This document shows positions 24,871 through 33,690 of a DNA stretch of 64,000 nucleotides, in pieces; the stretch's first letter is position 1; every line of letters starts with the position of its first letter. Source of the stretch: CAYZJV01 sp049310885 (GTDB lineage: Bacteria > Spirochaetota > Spirochaetia > Sphaerochaetales > Sphaerochaetaceae); assembly GCF_049310885.1 (NCBI RefSeq), contig NZ_JBMDYO010000002.1:186001-250000 (forward strand), in the 5' to 3' direction. Made by a program: the position numbers and the translations under genes. Under the pieces are notes generated by a model. It saw only the letters and a program-made list of their open reading frames with translations, made no database searches and had not been told where the DNA came from.

Positions 24871-25425
24871 TCACCTTCGTGGATTATAAGTGAGCAAACG
24901 CTCCATGATGTCGTCCTGGGGATTGTTGCTCGGGATCGTCCTGGTGCAGTTCTCCTTCACGATCTGGTAGATGTGATACCAGCTCTGGTTGATCTGCTTC
25001 ATGAAGGCATGGGACATGGCGACATACGGGCTGGGGATCGCAGCCCCGGTGGTGGGGTGCTTTGCCAGAAAGCCGAACTGGCTGATGGCCATCTCACATT
25101 GGATCCACCGAGCCACCGACATCGAGTACTCCTCGAGCATCCGCCTAGATATCAGCTCCTCGCACCCCAGTTTCTTCAACCATAGGTAGGTCTCGGTGAA
25201 CACCTCCTCGGCGCACAAATCCAGGCCGCTGCGCTGGGCCTCCTTCATAAAATCCCTCACCGGAGGCATGTCCGAGCCCTCCAGGTCCGTCGCATCCTTG
25301 CTCAGATCCAATATCTTCAATTTCCTGCCCCCGGGATTGCCGTTTGCAATCTTCTCGGCGAGCGCCTTGGGTTTGCGACCGGCGCCGATCTGGGCACCGC
25401 CGCGGTTCGTTCCGTCCTTGGCCAT
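24871..25425 (-). CDS. P27-family phage terminase small subunit
   Basis: The 184-residue protein resembles P27-type small terminases: the N-terminal GAGRKPKALAEKIANGNPGGRKL (a basic (G)RKP...NPG segment typical of the family), a PP motif near residue 54, then an all-helical body with AEEVFTETYLWLKKLG and EEYSMSVARWIQCE. TerS recognises the DNA packaging site and works with TerL. No large terminase, portal or capsid gene is in the window. Phage satellites such as SaPIs encode their own TerS to redirect a helper's packaging, and that reading fits the neighbouring primase. GGAGG precedes the ATG at 25425. Confidence 0.8.
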   Translation of the reverse strand: MAKDGTNRGGAQIGAGRKPKALAEKIANGNPGGRKLKILDLSKDATDLEGSDMPPVRDFMKEAQRSGLDLCAEEVFTETYLWLKKLGCEELISRRMLEEYSMSVARWIQCEMAISQFGFLAKHPTTGAAIPSPYVAMSHAFMKQINQSWYHIYQIVKENCTRTIPSNNPQDDIMERLLTYNPRR

Positions 25426-25545
25426 CCAGGGCCTCCTTCATCTGTAATGGTAATGGGGGGTATACCCCCGTTCGAATTCGCCGTTTTTTCGCGTGAGGGG
25501 AGCTGCCCGTTGTAAGGCCGATACCCCCCAGAGATGCAGACCCCC

Positions 25546-26121
25546 CTAGGGGGCCCCCACCCCAGCACTGTTTGCTGTCGGTTGTGCTGGCTGCTCTGCG
25601 CATTTCAGCTTTTGCATAGCTATTGTCTTCCTATAGTGATATTTGTACACAGTCAGGTGATGCTTCTTCGGAAGCAAGGCCAGATGCTGGTCCACCGTAA
25701 GATCGCTGCGCTTAGTGAGAATCTCGCTAACTGCAAGTTCTCCGCGTAGACTGTTACCGTACTTTGCCATCACTTCGAATGGCGGTTTCAGGTAATTGGC
25801 AAGCCACCACGGGCAATGCTCCTCAAAAAGCAAGCGGCACACCTCGTCATGGGAGAGTTCCCTCACGATCCTGATGGCATCGGTGGCAAAGCTTTTCACC
25901 GTGACACATCGGTGATGATACCGCGAATGTGTCCTCCCCAACGGCTCGACAATGCAAAATCGTGTGTCTTCCTTGGGATAGAAGCATAATGCCGTGGTCG
26001 CCTTGTCGCCGTAATGGAACCACACCACCGGATTGTCGGCCTTGGTCGTATAGGTCTTGCCTACCTCAAACTGGAAGCTCTCGCTCCCTTTCAGATCTTT
26101 GTCGAATGCCTTGATGTACAT
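25546..26121 (-). CDS. Phage-type hypothetical protein, DUF7666-like, copy A
   Basis: The 191-residue product begins KAFDKDLKGSESFQFEVG, which resembles the widespread phage family that starts KAFDKDLKCRGFQFEVGK, but it lacks the Cys and the usual following ENGFHAC motif. It is paralogous to the next gene upstream: VGKTYTT, WFHYGDKATT, IVRELSHDEV, NCPWW/HCPWWLANYLKPPFEVMAKYG and YALLPKK-type stretches match along the length. GGAGG precedes the ATG at 26121. It lies in the leftward block between the primase and the small terminase. No enzymatic motif is visible. Confidence 0.6.
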   Translation of the reverse strand: MYIKAFDKDLKGSESFQFEVGKTYTTKADNPVVWFHYGDKATTALCFYPKEDTRFCIVEPLGRTHSRYHHRCVTVKSFATDAIRIVRELSHDEVCRLLFEEHCPWWLANYLKPPFEVMAKYGNSLRGELAVSEILTKRSDLTVDQHLALLPKKHHLTVYKYHYRKTIAMQKLKCAEQPAQPTANSAGVGAP

Positions 26122-26176
26122 ATCCTTTTTTACCTCCCGGTCATTTGTGAGTTCTAGAGCCTGCTACCTTTAGCGG

Positions 26177-26710
26177 TCACGCCCCGGCTCGCTGCTGGTG
26201 CTGCTTGATAATGGACATCGTCATGTCGTGGTAGCGGGCCTTGGCATGGTATTTCTTGGGAAGCAGCGCATATTTCTGCTCGAGGGTGAAATCATCGCGA
26301 TCCTTGATGATCTCCCTGATCACCCACTTGCCGCGTATGCGCTTGCCGTACTGCGCCATTACCTCAAACGGTGGCATCAGGCAGTTGGTGAGCCACCACG
26401 GGCAATTCTCCTGTAGCAGCATGGCGTATACCTCGTCGCGGCTCAGCTCCCTGACGATCTTGAGCGAATTGCTGCTATGGGCGGTGATACGGATGCAATC
26501 GCGCTGACGCATCTTGTAGATCTTGCCCAACGGCTGCACCTCACAGAAACGTGAGTCCGGCTTGTGATAAAAGCACAACGTCGTGCTCGCCTTGTCCCCA
26601 TAATGGAACCAATCCCAGGGGTGCTCCTGTTCTGTGGTGTAGGTTTCCCCCACCGCGAACTGAAACCCTCCATACCCTTTCAAATCCTTGTTGAATGCCT
26701 TGATGAACAT
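26177..26710 (-). CDS. Phage-type hypothetical protein, DUF7666-like, copy B
   Basis: The 177-residue paralogue of the 25546-26121 product has KAFNKDLKGYGGFQFAVG at residues 4-21, WDWFHYGDKASTTLCFY, IVRELSRDEV and NCPWWLTNCLMPPFEVMAQYG. The start at 26710 is chosen because the shared domain begins there and AGGAG lies about eleven bases upstream; the frame continues to 26773. The gene is 55 bp upstream of copy A and is the first gene after the putative origin. A basic C-terminus (KKYHAKARYHD) might bind nucleic acid. The function is unknown. Confidence 0.6.
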   Translation of the reverse strand: MFIKAFNKDLKGYGGFQFAVGETYTTEQEHPWDWFHYGDKASTTLCFYHKPDSRFCEVQPLGKIYKMRQRDCIRITAHSSNSLKIVRELSRDEVYAMLLQENCPWWLTNCLMPPFEVMAQYGKRIRGKWVIREIIKDRDDFTLEQKYALLPKKYHAKARYHDMTMSIIKQHQQRAGA

Positions 26711-26763
26711 ACTGTGTCTGTCTCCTGTTGATGTGTGTGAGTACCCGCCCGAGCGGCCGTTTG

Positions 26764-27159
26764 GGTAACGCAAAAAGGCTTCTCCGCGTTACCTATGTGC
26801 GTTACCTTCCGAGAGGAGCCCTTGTGACATGGTGGACCGAATGGCGTGCCGAACCACAGGCAAAACCGGAAAGGCTCCGCCACCGGGGCCCAAACCGTCC
26901 AAAACCCTAAAAAGGTAACGTAAAACTGGTACTACGCTACCACTACGTTACCCTATCCATGTGTTTCCATTGAAAGCAATTAGAAAGATAAAAACTATAG
27001 GTAACGTAAGTAACGTAAAATCAATATGCTCGTATAGGGAAAAAAAGAAAGTATACTCCCACCCGCCATTTCCCACCTGTGGCGTGGCGTGTGGCACCCT
27101 CATGTTTTTTTTCTCCTATAACATGGGTATATGTGAAAAAATCGCGTTACCGCGTTACC
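26764..27159. repeat. Iteron array 3' of the primase-helicase gene: candidate replication origin
   Basis: The word GGTAACG or its complement CGTTACC occurs at 26764, 26787, 26800, 26914, 26946, 27000, 27145 and 27153, with a shorter GTAACG at 27010, in both orientations over 396 bp. AT-rich DNA lies between the clusters (26957-27000 and 27016-27056). In SaPI-type satellites the origin lies directly 3' of the rep gene and consists of short iterons flanking an AT-rich segment; the position and design match. Origin activity is inferred. Confidence 0.65.
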
Positions 27160-30148
27160 CTACCTGTTGGCGGGCGAAAAAGCCCTCCCCCGCCTCGAGG
27201 AATTCCGAACAATCATCCTCGACATCACCCACCTCGATGTTGGCACATACCACACGGGTGTTCATGCCGTTGATCTTCTTTTGCAGTTGATGGGTGCCCT
27301 TTTTCGATCCTTTTTGGAACACCTTCAAATAGCTCCGGTCCATAAAGCCCCTGATGCACTTTGCATACGAGTACCCCGCCTTCTGCATGGCCTCCCGAAG
27401 GATGTCGATGGTGATGTACACCCCATCCTTCTCCAGTTTTCCATACCGTGGGGTGGCATGGGGCTTGAAGCAGTTGCGGTTGGAGGCAACCCACCCCTGT
27501 ACGAAACTCCACGCCCGCTCGATACTGTCTTCCTTTTCCTGCTCCTTCACATTCACCAGCACCGAAACCCCCATATCGATCACTTCCTTGATGATCGTCT
27601 CGATCGGGAGTGTCGCTTCGCCATAGAGGCACCGGGCACCATACAGATCAGCAAGACACATGACCGCAACGCTGTCCAGGTGCACCCCGACGTTGCCCAG
27701 GTCCTTGGCTTCGAAAGCATCCTTGAGCCGGGCTCGCAAATCATGGTAGTCAGATTCCAGTTTACCCTTCTCGGAGATCACGTGGTCGATCAGATGCCTG
27801 ATGTAGAGCCTTCCGGCGAATCCATAATTTGCTTCACTCACCTGGTGTACCAGGCGGCCGAACTCGGGATCATCGATCGGGGCCCCATAGAGCTCGATCG
27901 CGCGGCTGATCACCCCGTCCATGGAGTTCTCGCTGCTCAGAGGCTCTTCGCCGGTGGTCATGATGCTGTTTCGCCAGGTTAATGTCTCCTGCAATCCCCC
28001 GTTCTTCATGCCCCGGGTCTTGCCCTGACCGTTTCCCAACTGGTAGACCGCCATCGCAGGGGTAAGATTTCGTGCCATCTGCTGCAGTTCATCGATTCCC
28101 AGCGGCAGGTGCTTGAGCATGCCCGCTCTCCGCTCCAGGCCGACGGCAGTACTGTTGAAGTTGCCGATCATCTTCATCGGGTCCCCCCAGAAGGAGAGTG
28201 CAAACTTCAACGCCGCTGTTTTGCCGCTACGCGATGAGAACCAGCTGTGCAGGATGAAGATCCTCAGCTTCAAGGGCTCAAGCAGCACCGAGGCCGCCGC
28301 AGCATTCAGCATCGCACGCGAGATAGGATTCTCCCTGAGCTTCAACGCCGTCTGTTTCCATAGTTCGTAGTCGCCTTGCTCGCCGATCGCCTTGATCAGG
28401 TCCTGGTCGGCATCCTCGAAGACGATCTGCCCCTGGTAGTGACAGGGATAGAATTCCTTGAAGCCGGAGAGCCACCCGATGCGGCCCAGGCTGCGCGAGA
28501 GCGGGATCAGCTCCTGGTTGGCAACCTCGAAGGAATTGAAGTACATCACCATCCCTTCGCAGTTGCTCGAGGTTACCGGAAGGCCGGTATCCGCGTACTT
28601 TACCAGCGAGTTCTTGTTCAGCAGCTCCGAGCGCTGTGCGACCAGGTGCTTGATGCGGCCACTACGCAAGAAGGCGAGCTCCATGCGCTCGCAGCCGGTG
28701 TCGACATTCTCCATGATGCGCGTGATCACGACCGGACGGCTGCACAACTCGGTGCACTGCATCTCACCCTTGAATTCGTGGAATGACCGCACGCCCTCCT
28801 CCATATCCACACGGTAACCCGGAGGATCCATCATCCCCCCAAGGTCCAAGCCCTCAAGTTCGATCTCGCACGATTCAACGTTGAAATCATTCTCGGCACT
28901 TGCTTGGTATAGGAGCGCCCTGGTCTGCTTGACCGCCCGCTCGATATCGCGCAGGCTAAATCCAGCTTTGTTCAGCCTCATCTTCAGATAGGCATACTCG
29001 GCGGGATACCGGTCCATCGCAATTGCCAGCAACTCCCTATTGCCCTCATCCAGAAACATCGCCGGATCCAGCTTCTCATGGCCAAGCAGGCCCTGGATCC
29101 GATCCCAAGCGGTGGGAAGGGCGAATACGATGGGAGCCTTGACACCACAGCCGCCTTCGGGGCAGTCGGCACCGAGGGTGCGAAAATGATCACAGGTGCA
29201 CGGCTTTCGGCTCTTTCGGGCAAGGGCGATCTTGCGCTCGGTCTCCTCGAACGAATAGCCGCCATAGCCCTGGCTGAACTCGTGGCACGCCTCTACCCCA
29301 TCCGATGCCAGGCAAAGGTTGTCCAGTGATGCTTTCCACAGCGGCTCGGTCTGTTTCTCGGGGTGCTCCATCAGATCCCTGATGACCATACACCCCTCAT
29401 AGATGCGAGAAGCCTCGAGAGCATCAGGATACGCCTTTTCACCCTTCTGGGGCACTGGCGAGGCCTGGGGGGCTTGTTTGACATCAGCGAACACCAGGTA
29501 GGGCTTCAGCTCCTCCAAGGTGTACAGATGTCCGTCCATCTCGCGGATCTCACAGCGCACCGGGTGCTCACTGTCCTTGAGGTTCATCGTACCGGGAAAG
29601 CGCAGCATCCTGGCCAAATCACTGCAATTGTCGATCTTCCAGCCACGCTCGGATGCCTTGGCACTCACATAGCGGAAAAACGCCTGCTGCAACTCGATCG
29701 CACGCCTGCGCGATGCCTCGTCGGTGATGCATATCGGTACGGCGAGGATGTAGATGAGGTGCATTCCGTGGCCACTGAAGATGATCGCCGTAGGAGGCGG
29801 CAACACCTCGTTTACGAAGGCCTTGATTTCCTCCTCACTCTCAGGCAGCTCACGCTTGACGTGGGCGGCCAGGCTGAGCAGGTCGATGTCGAAATGGAAG
29901 GCCAACATGGCCGTCACCTGCTCGTTCGATCCCCTGGCGGTGCTCTCCAATGGCAGATTCGTCGGGGCACAGCTGTAGAAGGTGTTATACTGCTCTCCCA
30001 GCTTCAGAGCCTTTTCGACGAACGCATCCAGATCCTTCCGTTTGAATCGTTTGCTGCGGCAACGCTTGCCGACGAGCCAGGAAAGGGTGATGTTGTCATC
30101 GGGCGACAGCGGACCGAAGAACAGCTCGGAATATTCACGAGGCTCCAT
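27155..30148 (-). CDS. AEP primase fused to DUF927 helicase (element replication protein)
   Basis: The product of about 997 residues starts with an archaeo-eukaryotic primase domain: the catalytic DxD in FHFDIDLL near residue 87, SGHGMHLIY near 127 and DLARMLRFPGTMNLK near 182. A Cys cluster CTCDHFRTLGADC near 315 may bind zinc. The C-terminal half is a DUF927-type P-loop helicase with Walker A SSRSGKTAAL near residue 650 and a Walker B-like LPLGIDELQQ near 690. Such proteins prime and unwind satellite, phage or plasmid origins. AAGGAGG nine bases before the ATG at 30148 sets the start, which overlaps the upstream gene by 14 bp. The gene's stop codon lies inside the iteron array. Confidence 0.9.
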   Translation of the reverse strand: MEPREYSELFFGPLSPDDNITLSWLVGKRCRSKRFKRKDLDAFVEKALKLGEQYNTFYSCAPTNLPLESTARGSNEQVTAMLAFHFDIDLLSLAAHVKRELPESEEEIKAFVNEVLPPPTAIIFSGHGMHLIYILAVPICITDEASRRRAIELQQAFFRYVSAKASERGWKIDNCSDLARMLRFPGTMNLKDSEHPVRCEIREMDGHLYTLEELKPYLVFADVKQAPQASPVPQKGEKAYPDALEASRIYEGCMVIRDLMEHPEKQTEPLWKASLDNLCLASDGVEACHEFSQGYGGYSFEETERKIALARKSRKPCTCDHFRTLGADCPEGGCGVKAPIVFALPTAWDRIQGLLGHEKLDPAMFLDEGNRELLAIAMDRYPAEYAYLKMRLNKAGFSLRDIERAVKQTRALLYQASAENDFNVESCEIELEGLDLGGMMDPPGYRVDMEEGVRSFHEFKGEMQCTELCSRPVVITRIMENVDTGCERMELAFLRSGRIKHLVAQRSELLNKNSLVKYADTGLPVTSSNCEGMVMYFNSFEVANQELIPLSRSLGRIGWLSGFKEFYPCHYQGQIVFEDADQDLIKAIGEQGDYELWKQTALKLRENPISRAMLNAAAASVLLEPLKLRIFILHSWFSSRSGKTAALKFALSFWGDPMKMIGNFNSTAVGLERRAGMLKHLPLGIDELQQMARNLTPAMAVYQLGNGQGKTRGMKNGGLQETLTWRNSIMTTGEEPLSSENSMDGVISRAIELYGAPIDDPEFGRLVHQVSEANYGFAGRLYIRHLIDHVISEKGKLESDYHDLRARLKDAFEAKDLGNVGVHLDSVAVMCLADLYGARCLYGEATLPIETIIKEVIDMGVSVLVNVKEQEKEDSIERAWSFVQGWVASNRNCFKPHATPRYGKLEKDGVYITIDILREAMQKAGYSYAKCIRGFMDRSYLKVFQKGSKKGTHQLQKKINGMNTRVVCANIEVGDVEDDCSEFLEAGEGFFARQQVG

Positions 30149-30596
30149 AGGCATAGGCCTCCTTCACGAAGGTTCCCAAGCGGACCTCCTCATCGTTGAC
30201 CTCGATGCCGTACTCGGTGCAAAAGCGCTGGTAGCGTTTCTTGATCGCATCGGCCGAGAGGCGGTTGGGATACTCGCTGGCGATTTCACGCCACGAGCGG
30301 TGAAAGAAATGGCGCCATCTGAGTAGGGCGCGGAACTCCGCATCCGCTATCAATTCCAGTTCATCCTCGGCGCGGTCGATGATCGTCTCGCAGCGCTCGA
30401 TCATTCCATCGATCCGCCGTCTCAATGCCTCGCGCCTGATTGCAGCGCTTCCGGTTGGATCTCCGTGGGTGCCGCCTCCCATGCGCATGCCCATGGGATT
30501 TGGGGACCTGCGTCCCACGCACCCCTCGAGCTCATCCTGCAGGGACCTGAGTTCCATCTTGGCCGTCCAAACCGACGGGCAATACTGTAGGTTCAT
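30135..30596 (-). CDS. DUF1492/RinA-like phage transcription regulator
   Basis: The 153-residue protein has an N-terminal coiled helix, a low-complexity Gly/Pro/Met hinge near residue 35, a second helix IDGMIERCETIIDRAEDELELI, and a sigma-region-4-like HTH: FRALLRWRHFFHRSWREIAS then LSADAIKKRYQRF. This is the architecture of DUF1492/ArpU/RinA-type regulators that switch on late phage genes. GGAGG lies upstream of the ATG at 30596. It is the first gene of the leftward replication block and overlaps the primase start. The leader carries an imperfect inverted repeat, GTCGTGAG (30618-30625) with CTTACGAC (30645-30652). Confidence 0.72.
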   Translation of the reverse strand: MNLQYCPSVWTAKMELRSLQDELEGCVGRRSPNPMGMRMGGGTHGDPTGSAAIRREALRRRIDGMIERCETIIDRAEDELELIADAEFRALLRWRHFFHRSWREIASEYPNRLSADAIKKRYQRFCTEYGIEVNDEEVRLGTFVKEAYAYGAS

Positions 30597-30734
30597 GTAC
30601 GGGTCCTCCTTGTTAATGTCGTGAGTTGTATATAGATTTTCCAGCTTACGACTTTACTATAGCAGGACCGGAATAGTGGGTCAATAGTCAAAAGTACCCT
30701 TTTTACTTTCACTTCTCTCTACATTCGATTTTTC

Positions 30735-30764
30735 TTGACAGGCTCCCCCACCTCACGCTACATT
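30735..30764 (+). promoter_or_regulatory. Promoter of the DUF6076 gene
   Basis: A perfect TTGACA (30735-30740) and TACATT (30759-30764) are separated by 18 bases, 54 bp upstream of the DUF6076 start. Confidence 0.65.
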
Positions 30765-30818
30765 CGGGACAGGGAGGAGCATTCCTCCAGTTAATACTAT
30801 GGATTGAAGGAGAAGTGT

Positions 30819-32114
30819 ATGCTGCTGATCAGGCCGCGAGAGACGGGTTACTCTGCTGGTACGCCCTACGGGGATGTGGTGCTTCAAAGCGGCGACCACC
30901 AGGAGCTCTTCGATTTCGTCGAGGCCGACCTCACCCTGTTCCAACAGTCCTTCACCTCCTTCTTCGAAAGCCGCATCGACAAGGCATCTGCAGAATGCAT
31001 CGGCGCCGGGATCCAATCGGTGCTCGCAAGAGAGCTGTGTGATCGGGCGCGTGAGGTCCATCCCCTGCTGGGAAACGACTCGTACCTGGACAGCCTGTCC
31101 ACCATGCTCATCGACTACCTGAACGCAATGTTGATCCACCGCAGTATCGACTTTACCGAGGAGCAGTACCTTAAGACCGCAATACACCTGACTGACCCCA
31201 TCTTCCACTGTGGTATTGCCCGGGGGCGCATCAAGCCCAGGCACGAGCTGCTTGAAGCCCAATACCGCATCTATGAGAAGCGGGATACGAAAGCCCTGAT
31301 GGGAGGCCATGTGCACATGGTGCGGCTGCAAAAGCAACTCAGGCTCTGGCTGTACTGGATCCTGGATGCCTCGGCCGCTCGTTTTTCCAAGCTGACCATC
31401 GACGAACGCTGCCGCCTCTACCGTCAGGTATTCAACACGAGCGGCATCTCAAGCGACCTCATCTTCACCGAACGCTTCTCGTGGAGCAAACCCCGGCGCG
31501 AGATCCTCTCGGTCGACGCCTTGGTCCAGCGCCCCGAGGAGATCCTCGAATGGCAAGAGGGGACTGGGGAAAGAAAGGACTATGCAATAGCTTTCAGGGA
31601 ACTGGATGGGGATGCCGTCGAGTTGAATGGAGAGCTGGATCGATACCTGAAGGGTGAGATCGATAAAGCCAAACAAAGCGATGAGGTCGCGCTGTTCAAT
31701 GAATATGAAGTCAATGACTTCGCTCACCTGGTGGCCCTCGAGGTGCGCCTGATGGCAGGTGAGAGCACCTCGGTCAAGCGCTGCCGACACTGCAGCCGTT
31801 ACTTCCTAGCAGAGAAGACCACCATCGAGTACTGCACTCGCATCGCGCCGGGGGAGAGCGCCCCCTGTGATGTCATCGGGCCCAAGCAATCCTTCTCACG
31901 GCTGTTGGAAGGAGATGGCGCCCTGAAGGCCTACAACTCCGCTTACAAGACCTTCTATGCCCGTCAGAGACGGGGTACGATGAGTGAGGCCGAGTTCTCA
32001 TCCTGGCGCGACGAGGCAAAAAGGCGTCTGCAGGATGTGCGTGAAGGCAAGATCGCACTTGAAGAGTACACCACGTGGCTCAAGCAGGATGTGCGCAAGT
32101 GGACGGCCAACTGA
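30819..32114 (+). CDS. DUF6076 protein with C-terminal Cys-rich motif
   Basis: The 431-residue protein shows the C-terminal signature of DUF6076-type proteins from Firmicutes elements: KRCRHCSRYFL near residue 323, YCTRIAPGESAPC near 342, then YKTFYARQRRGTMSEAEFSSW. The four cysteines should bind zinc, as in SEC-C or CGNR-like knuckles. The first 300 residues are helical with no recognised motif. GGAG eight bases before the ATG at 30819 supports the start. It is transcribed away from the replication operon from its own promoter and ends in a strong terminator, so it is a self-contained unit. Nucleic-acid binding or regulation is a guess. Confidence 0.72.
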   Translation: MLLIRPRETGYSAGTPYGDVVLQSGDHQELFDFVEADLTLFQQSFTSFFESRIDKASAECIGAGIQSVLARELCDRAREVHPLLGNDSYLDSLSTMLIDYLNAMLIHRSIDFTEEQYLKTAIHLTDPIFHCGIARGRIKPRHELLEAQYRIYEKRDTKALMGGHVHMVRLQKQLRLWLYWILDASAARFSKLTIDERCRLYRQVFNTSGISSDLIFTERFSWSKPRREILSVDALVQRPEEILEWQEGTGERKDYAIAFRELDGDAVELNGELDRYLKGEIDKAKQSDEVALFNEYEVNDFAHLVALEVRLMAGESTSVKRCRHCSRYFLAEKTTIEYCTRIAPGESAPCDVIGPKQSFSRLLEGDGALKAYNSAYKTFYARQRRGTMSEAEFSSWRDEAKRRLQDVREGKIALEEYTTWLKQDVRKWTAN

Positions 32115-32251
32115 TACTGCACACCTGAGATATTGCCTCTCAGGGAGGCTCTTGTCCCAGGTGATTTTCACAGCCGCGCCACCACACTTTCTGGGAACTT
32201 GATCAGATGCATCACCGATCATCTACCCAGGAAAAGGATTGTGCAGCTGAG

Positions 32252-32291
32252 ACACCAAGGGGGAACCTGTTGCCAGATTCCCCCTTGGTGT
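32252..32291 (+). terminator. Strong terminator after the DUF6076 gene
   Basis: A perfect 14-bp stem, ACACCAAGGGGGAA (32252-32265) with TTCCCCCTTGGTGT (32278-32291), is followed by TTGTGTATT. Confidence 0.8.
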
Positions 32292-32413
32292 TTGTGTATT
32301 CATTTGTATCTGCCAATGACTGGACATAGGCTCGTTTCTACAAGCGGCTTAAACGCAATTGCTTTCTTTCAGTATTGCGATTTTGCTGAGGTCAGCAAAA
32401 TCGTAAGGATGTG

Positions 32414-33277
32414 CTATTCATCAAGCATAGGTGGCTCTTTTTTCTCTTTCAGCTTTTTAAGCTGTTCCTTGCCAATTTCGGAAATGCTCTTTTCAGGAGT
32501 GGGTAAATTCTCCGGCATTGTACCCTCGTTTTTTGCGATAGCTTCACGAACAGTCTGTCCGACTTGGTAATGCATGCCACTTGCCGTTTCCAGTCCTTGC
32601 GGCTGTTCACGTCGGAGTTTTGCCTCGGTCTGGGTAATGCGGAACAGGTTTGCACCGAGTTCTTCACTGCCCATATGGTCGAGAATTTTCTCACTTGTTT
32701 TGAGTTTTTTCCGTCTGTGAATATCTGCGGCGGTCAAGCCGCCATACAATCCCATGTAGCCTGCATTTTGAAACTGAGCATATTCCAACTGGTCGGTGAT
32801 GCCCGCTTTATGTGCTGCTTCCACAAGCATAGTGTTCCAACTTGCGACCTCGCCACGGATAACAAGGCGTTTATTATCCTCGTCAAGCTCATTAAACCGA
32901 TCAGCTATTTCCTGTCTGCGGGTTTGTATAGCAAAATAGGTTTGACCGAGAGCAATAGGCTCTTTGCGTGGATCGCCGTTTTGTACGATAAGATAGCAGG
33001 CATAGCGTGAAAGCTGAAAATCATTTATCGGCTTAGAGGTTGCACCTGCCTCCACGATTTTTCTGGCCTCAAGAAAATGGTCTGCACATTCAAAACCGCT
33101 GTTCTGACAGGACAACATCGCCTTATCAATTACCTTTGTGAAATTACGCCATTGGGTATAATCAAGGACACTAGCAAGTTCACGGGCATACCAAAACTCT
33201 ATGCCGTTTTCAGTAGTGTGCTTTATATCTTCAAATTGTTTGTATTCTGCTGCAATTAGTGTTGCCAATTTTATCAC
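32414..33277 (-). CDS. dinD: DNA damage-inducible protein D-like (DinD)
   Basis: The 287-residue protein matches DinD/BRO-N proteins: FWYARELASVLDYTQWRNF near residue 28, FQLSRYACYLIVQNGDPRK near 86, LGQTYFAIQTRRQE near 110, and GYMGLYGGLTAADIH near 170. E. coli DinD inhibits RecA-mediated strand exchange and is SOS-induced. The start is GTG at 33277 with AGAAGG upstream. No obvious LexA box was picked out. A 10-bp hairpin lies 65 bp upstream. The gene stands alone between two terminator-like structures, a typical island cargo gene. Confidence 0.92.
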   Translation of the reverse strand: MIKLATLIAAEYKQFEDIKHTTENGIEFWYARELASVLDYTQWRNFTKVIDKAMLSCQNSGFECADHFLEARKIVEAGATSKPINDFQLSRYACYLIVQNGDPRKEPIALGQTYFAIQTRRQEIADRFNELDEDNKRLVIRGEVASWNTMLVEAAHKAGITDQLEYAQFQNAGYMGLYGGLTAADIHRRKKLKTSEKILDHMGSEELGANLFRITQTEAKLRREQPQGLETASGMHYQVGQTVREAIAKNEGTMPENLPTPEKSISEIGKEQLKKLKEKKEPPMLDE

Positions 33278-33341
33278 CGCCTTCTACATATTTTACCATT
33301 ATTTTTGACATCGTGAAATGGAAAGTAAGGCTTTTGAATAA

Positions 33342-33370
33342 CAACAGGGGGATAGATTGTCCCCTTGTTG
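33342..33370. terminator. Hairpin upstream of dinD
   Basis: CAACAGGGGG (33342-33351) and CCCCTTGTTG (33361-33370) pair over 10 bp with one G-T wobble and a 9-base loop. There is no good T-run on either side, so terminator function is uncertain. Confidence 0.35.
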
Positions 33371-33486
33371 CCTCTTACTTATGCTTTTTCCGTTTCCATA
33401 GGCTTGGTGGTCATAATGCGCTACAGTTCAGTAGGGTACTTTCCAAAGATGGGCTGATCCTTCAGATTTTTGGCTGTATCATGGCG

Positions 33487-33587
33487 GTGCAGGTCGTGAA
33501 ACTCTATTCCTAAAACCCCCTATAGGCTCTTTTTTCCAAAAATCCCCCTTAAAGCGAAGTTCTCTCTATGACCTTCTCGACCTGCAC
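33487..33587. repeat. 101-bp element A1 with 10-bp inverted ends
   Basis: GTGCAGGTCG (33487-33496) and CGACCTGCAC (33578-33587) bound a core that is closely repeated in element A2: ACTCTATTCCTAAAAC, CTATAGG, a T-run and GCGAAGT. Further partial words, TGTGCAAGGTC and AGGTCG, follow at 33598-33619. No coding potential is seen. Confidence 0.6.
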
Positions 33588-33690
33588 ACTTTGGCAATGT
33601 GCAAGGTCAGAGCAGGTCGATTCCAGAAATATCACTGCGGCAGTTGCTTCATGAAAAGGCACCTTGATTTTAAGCAGATATCCTTCATCG

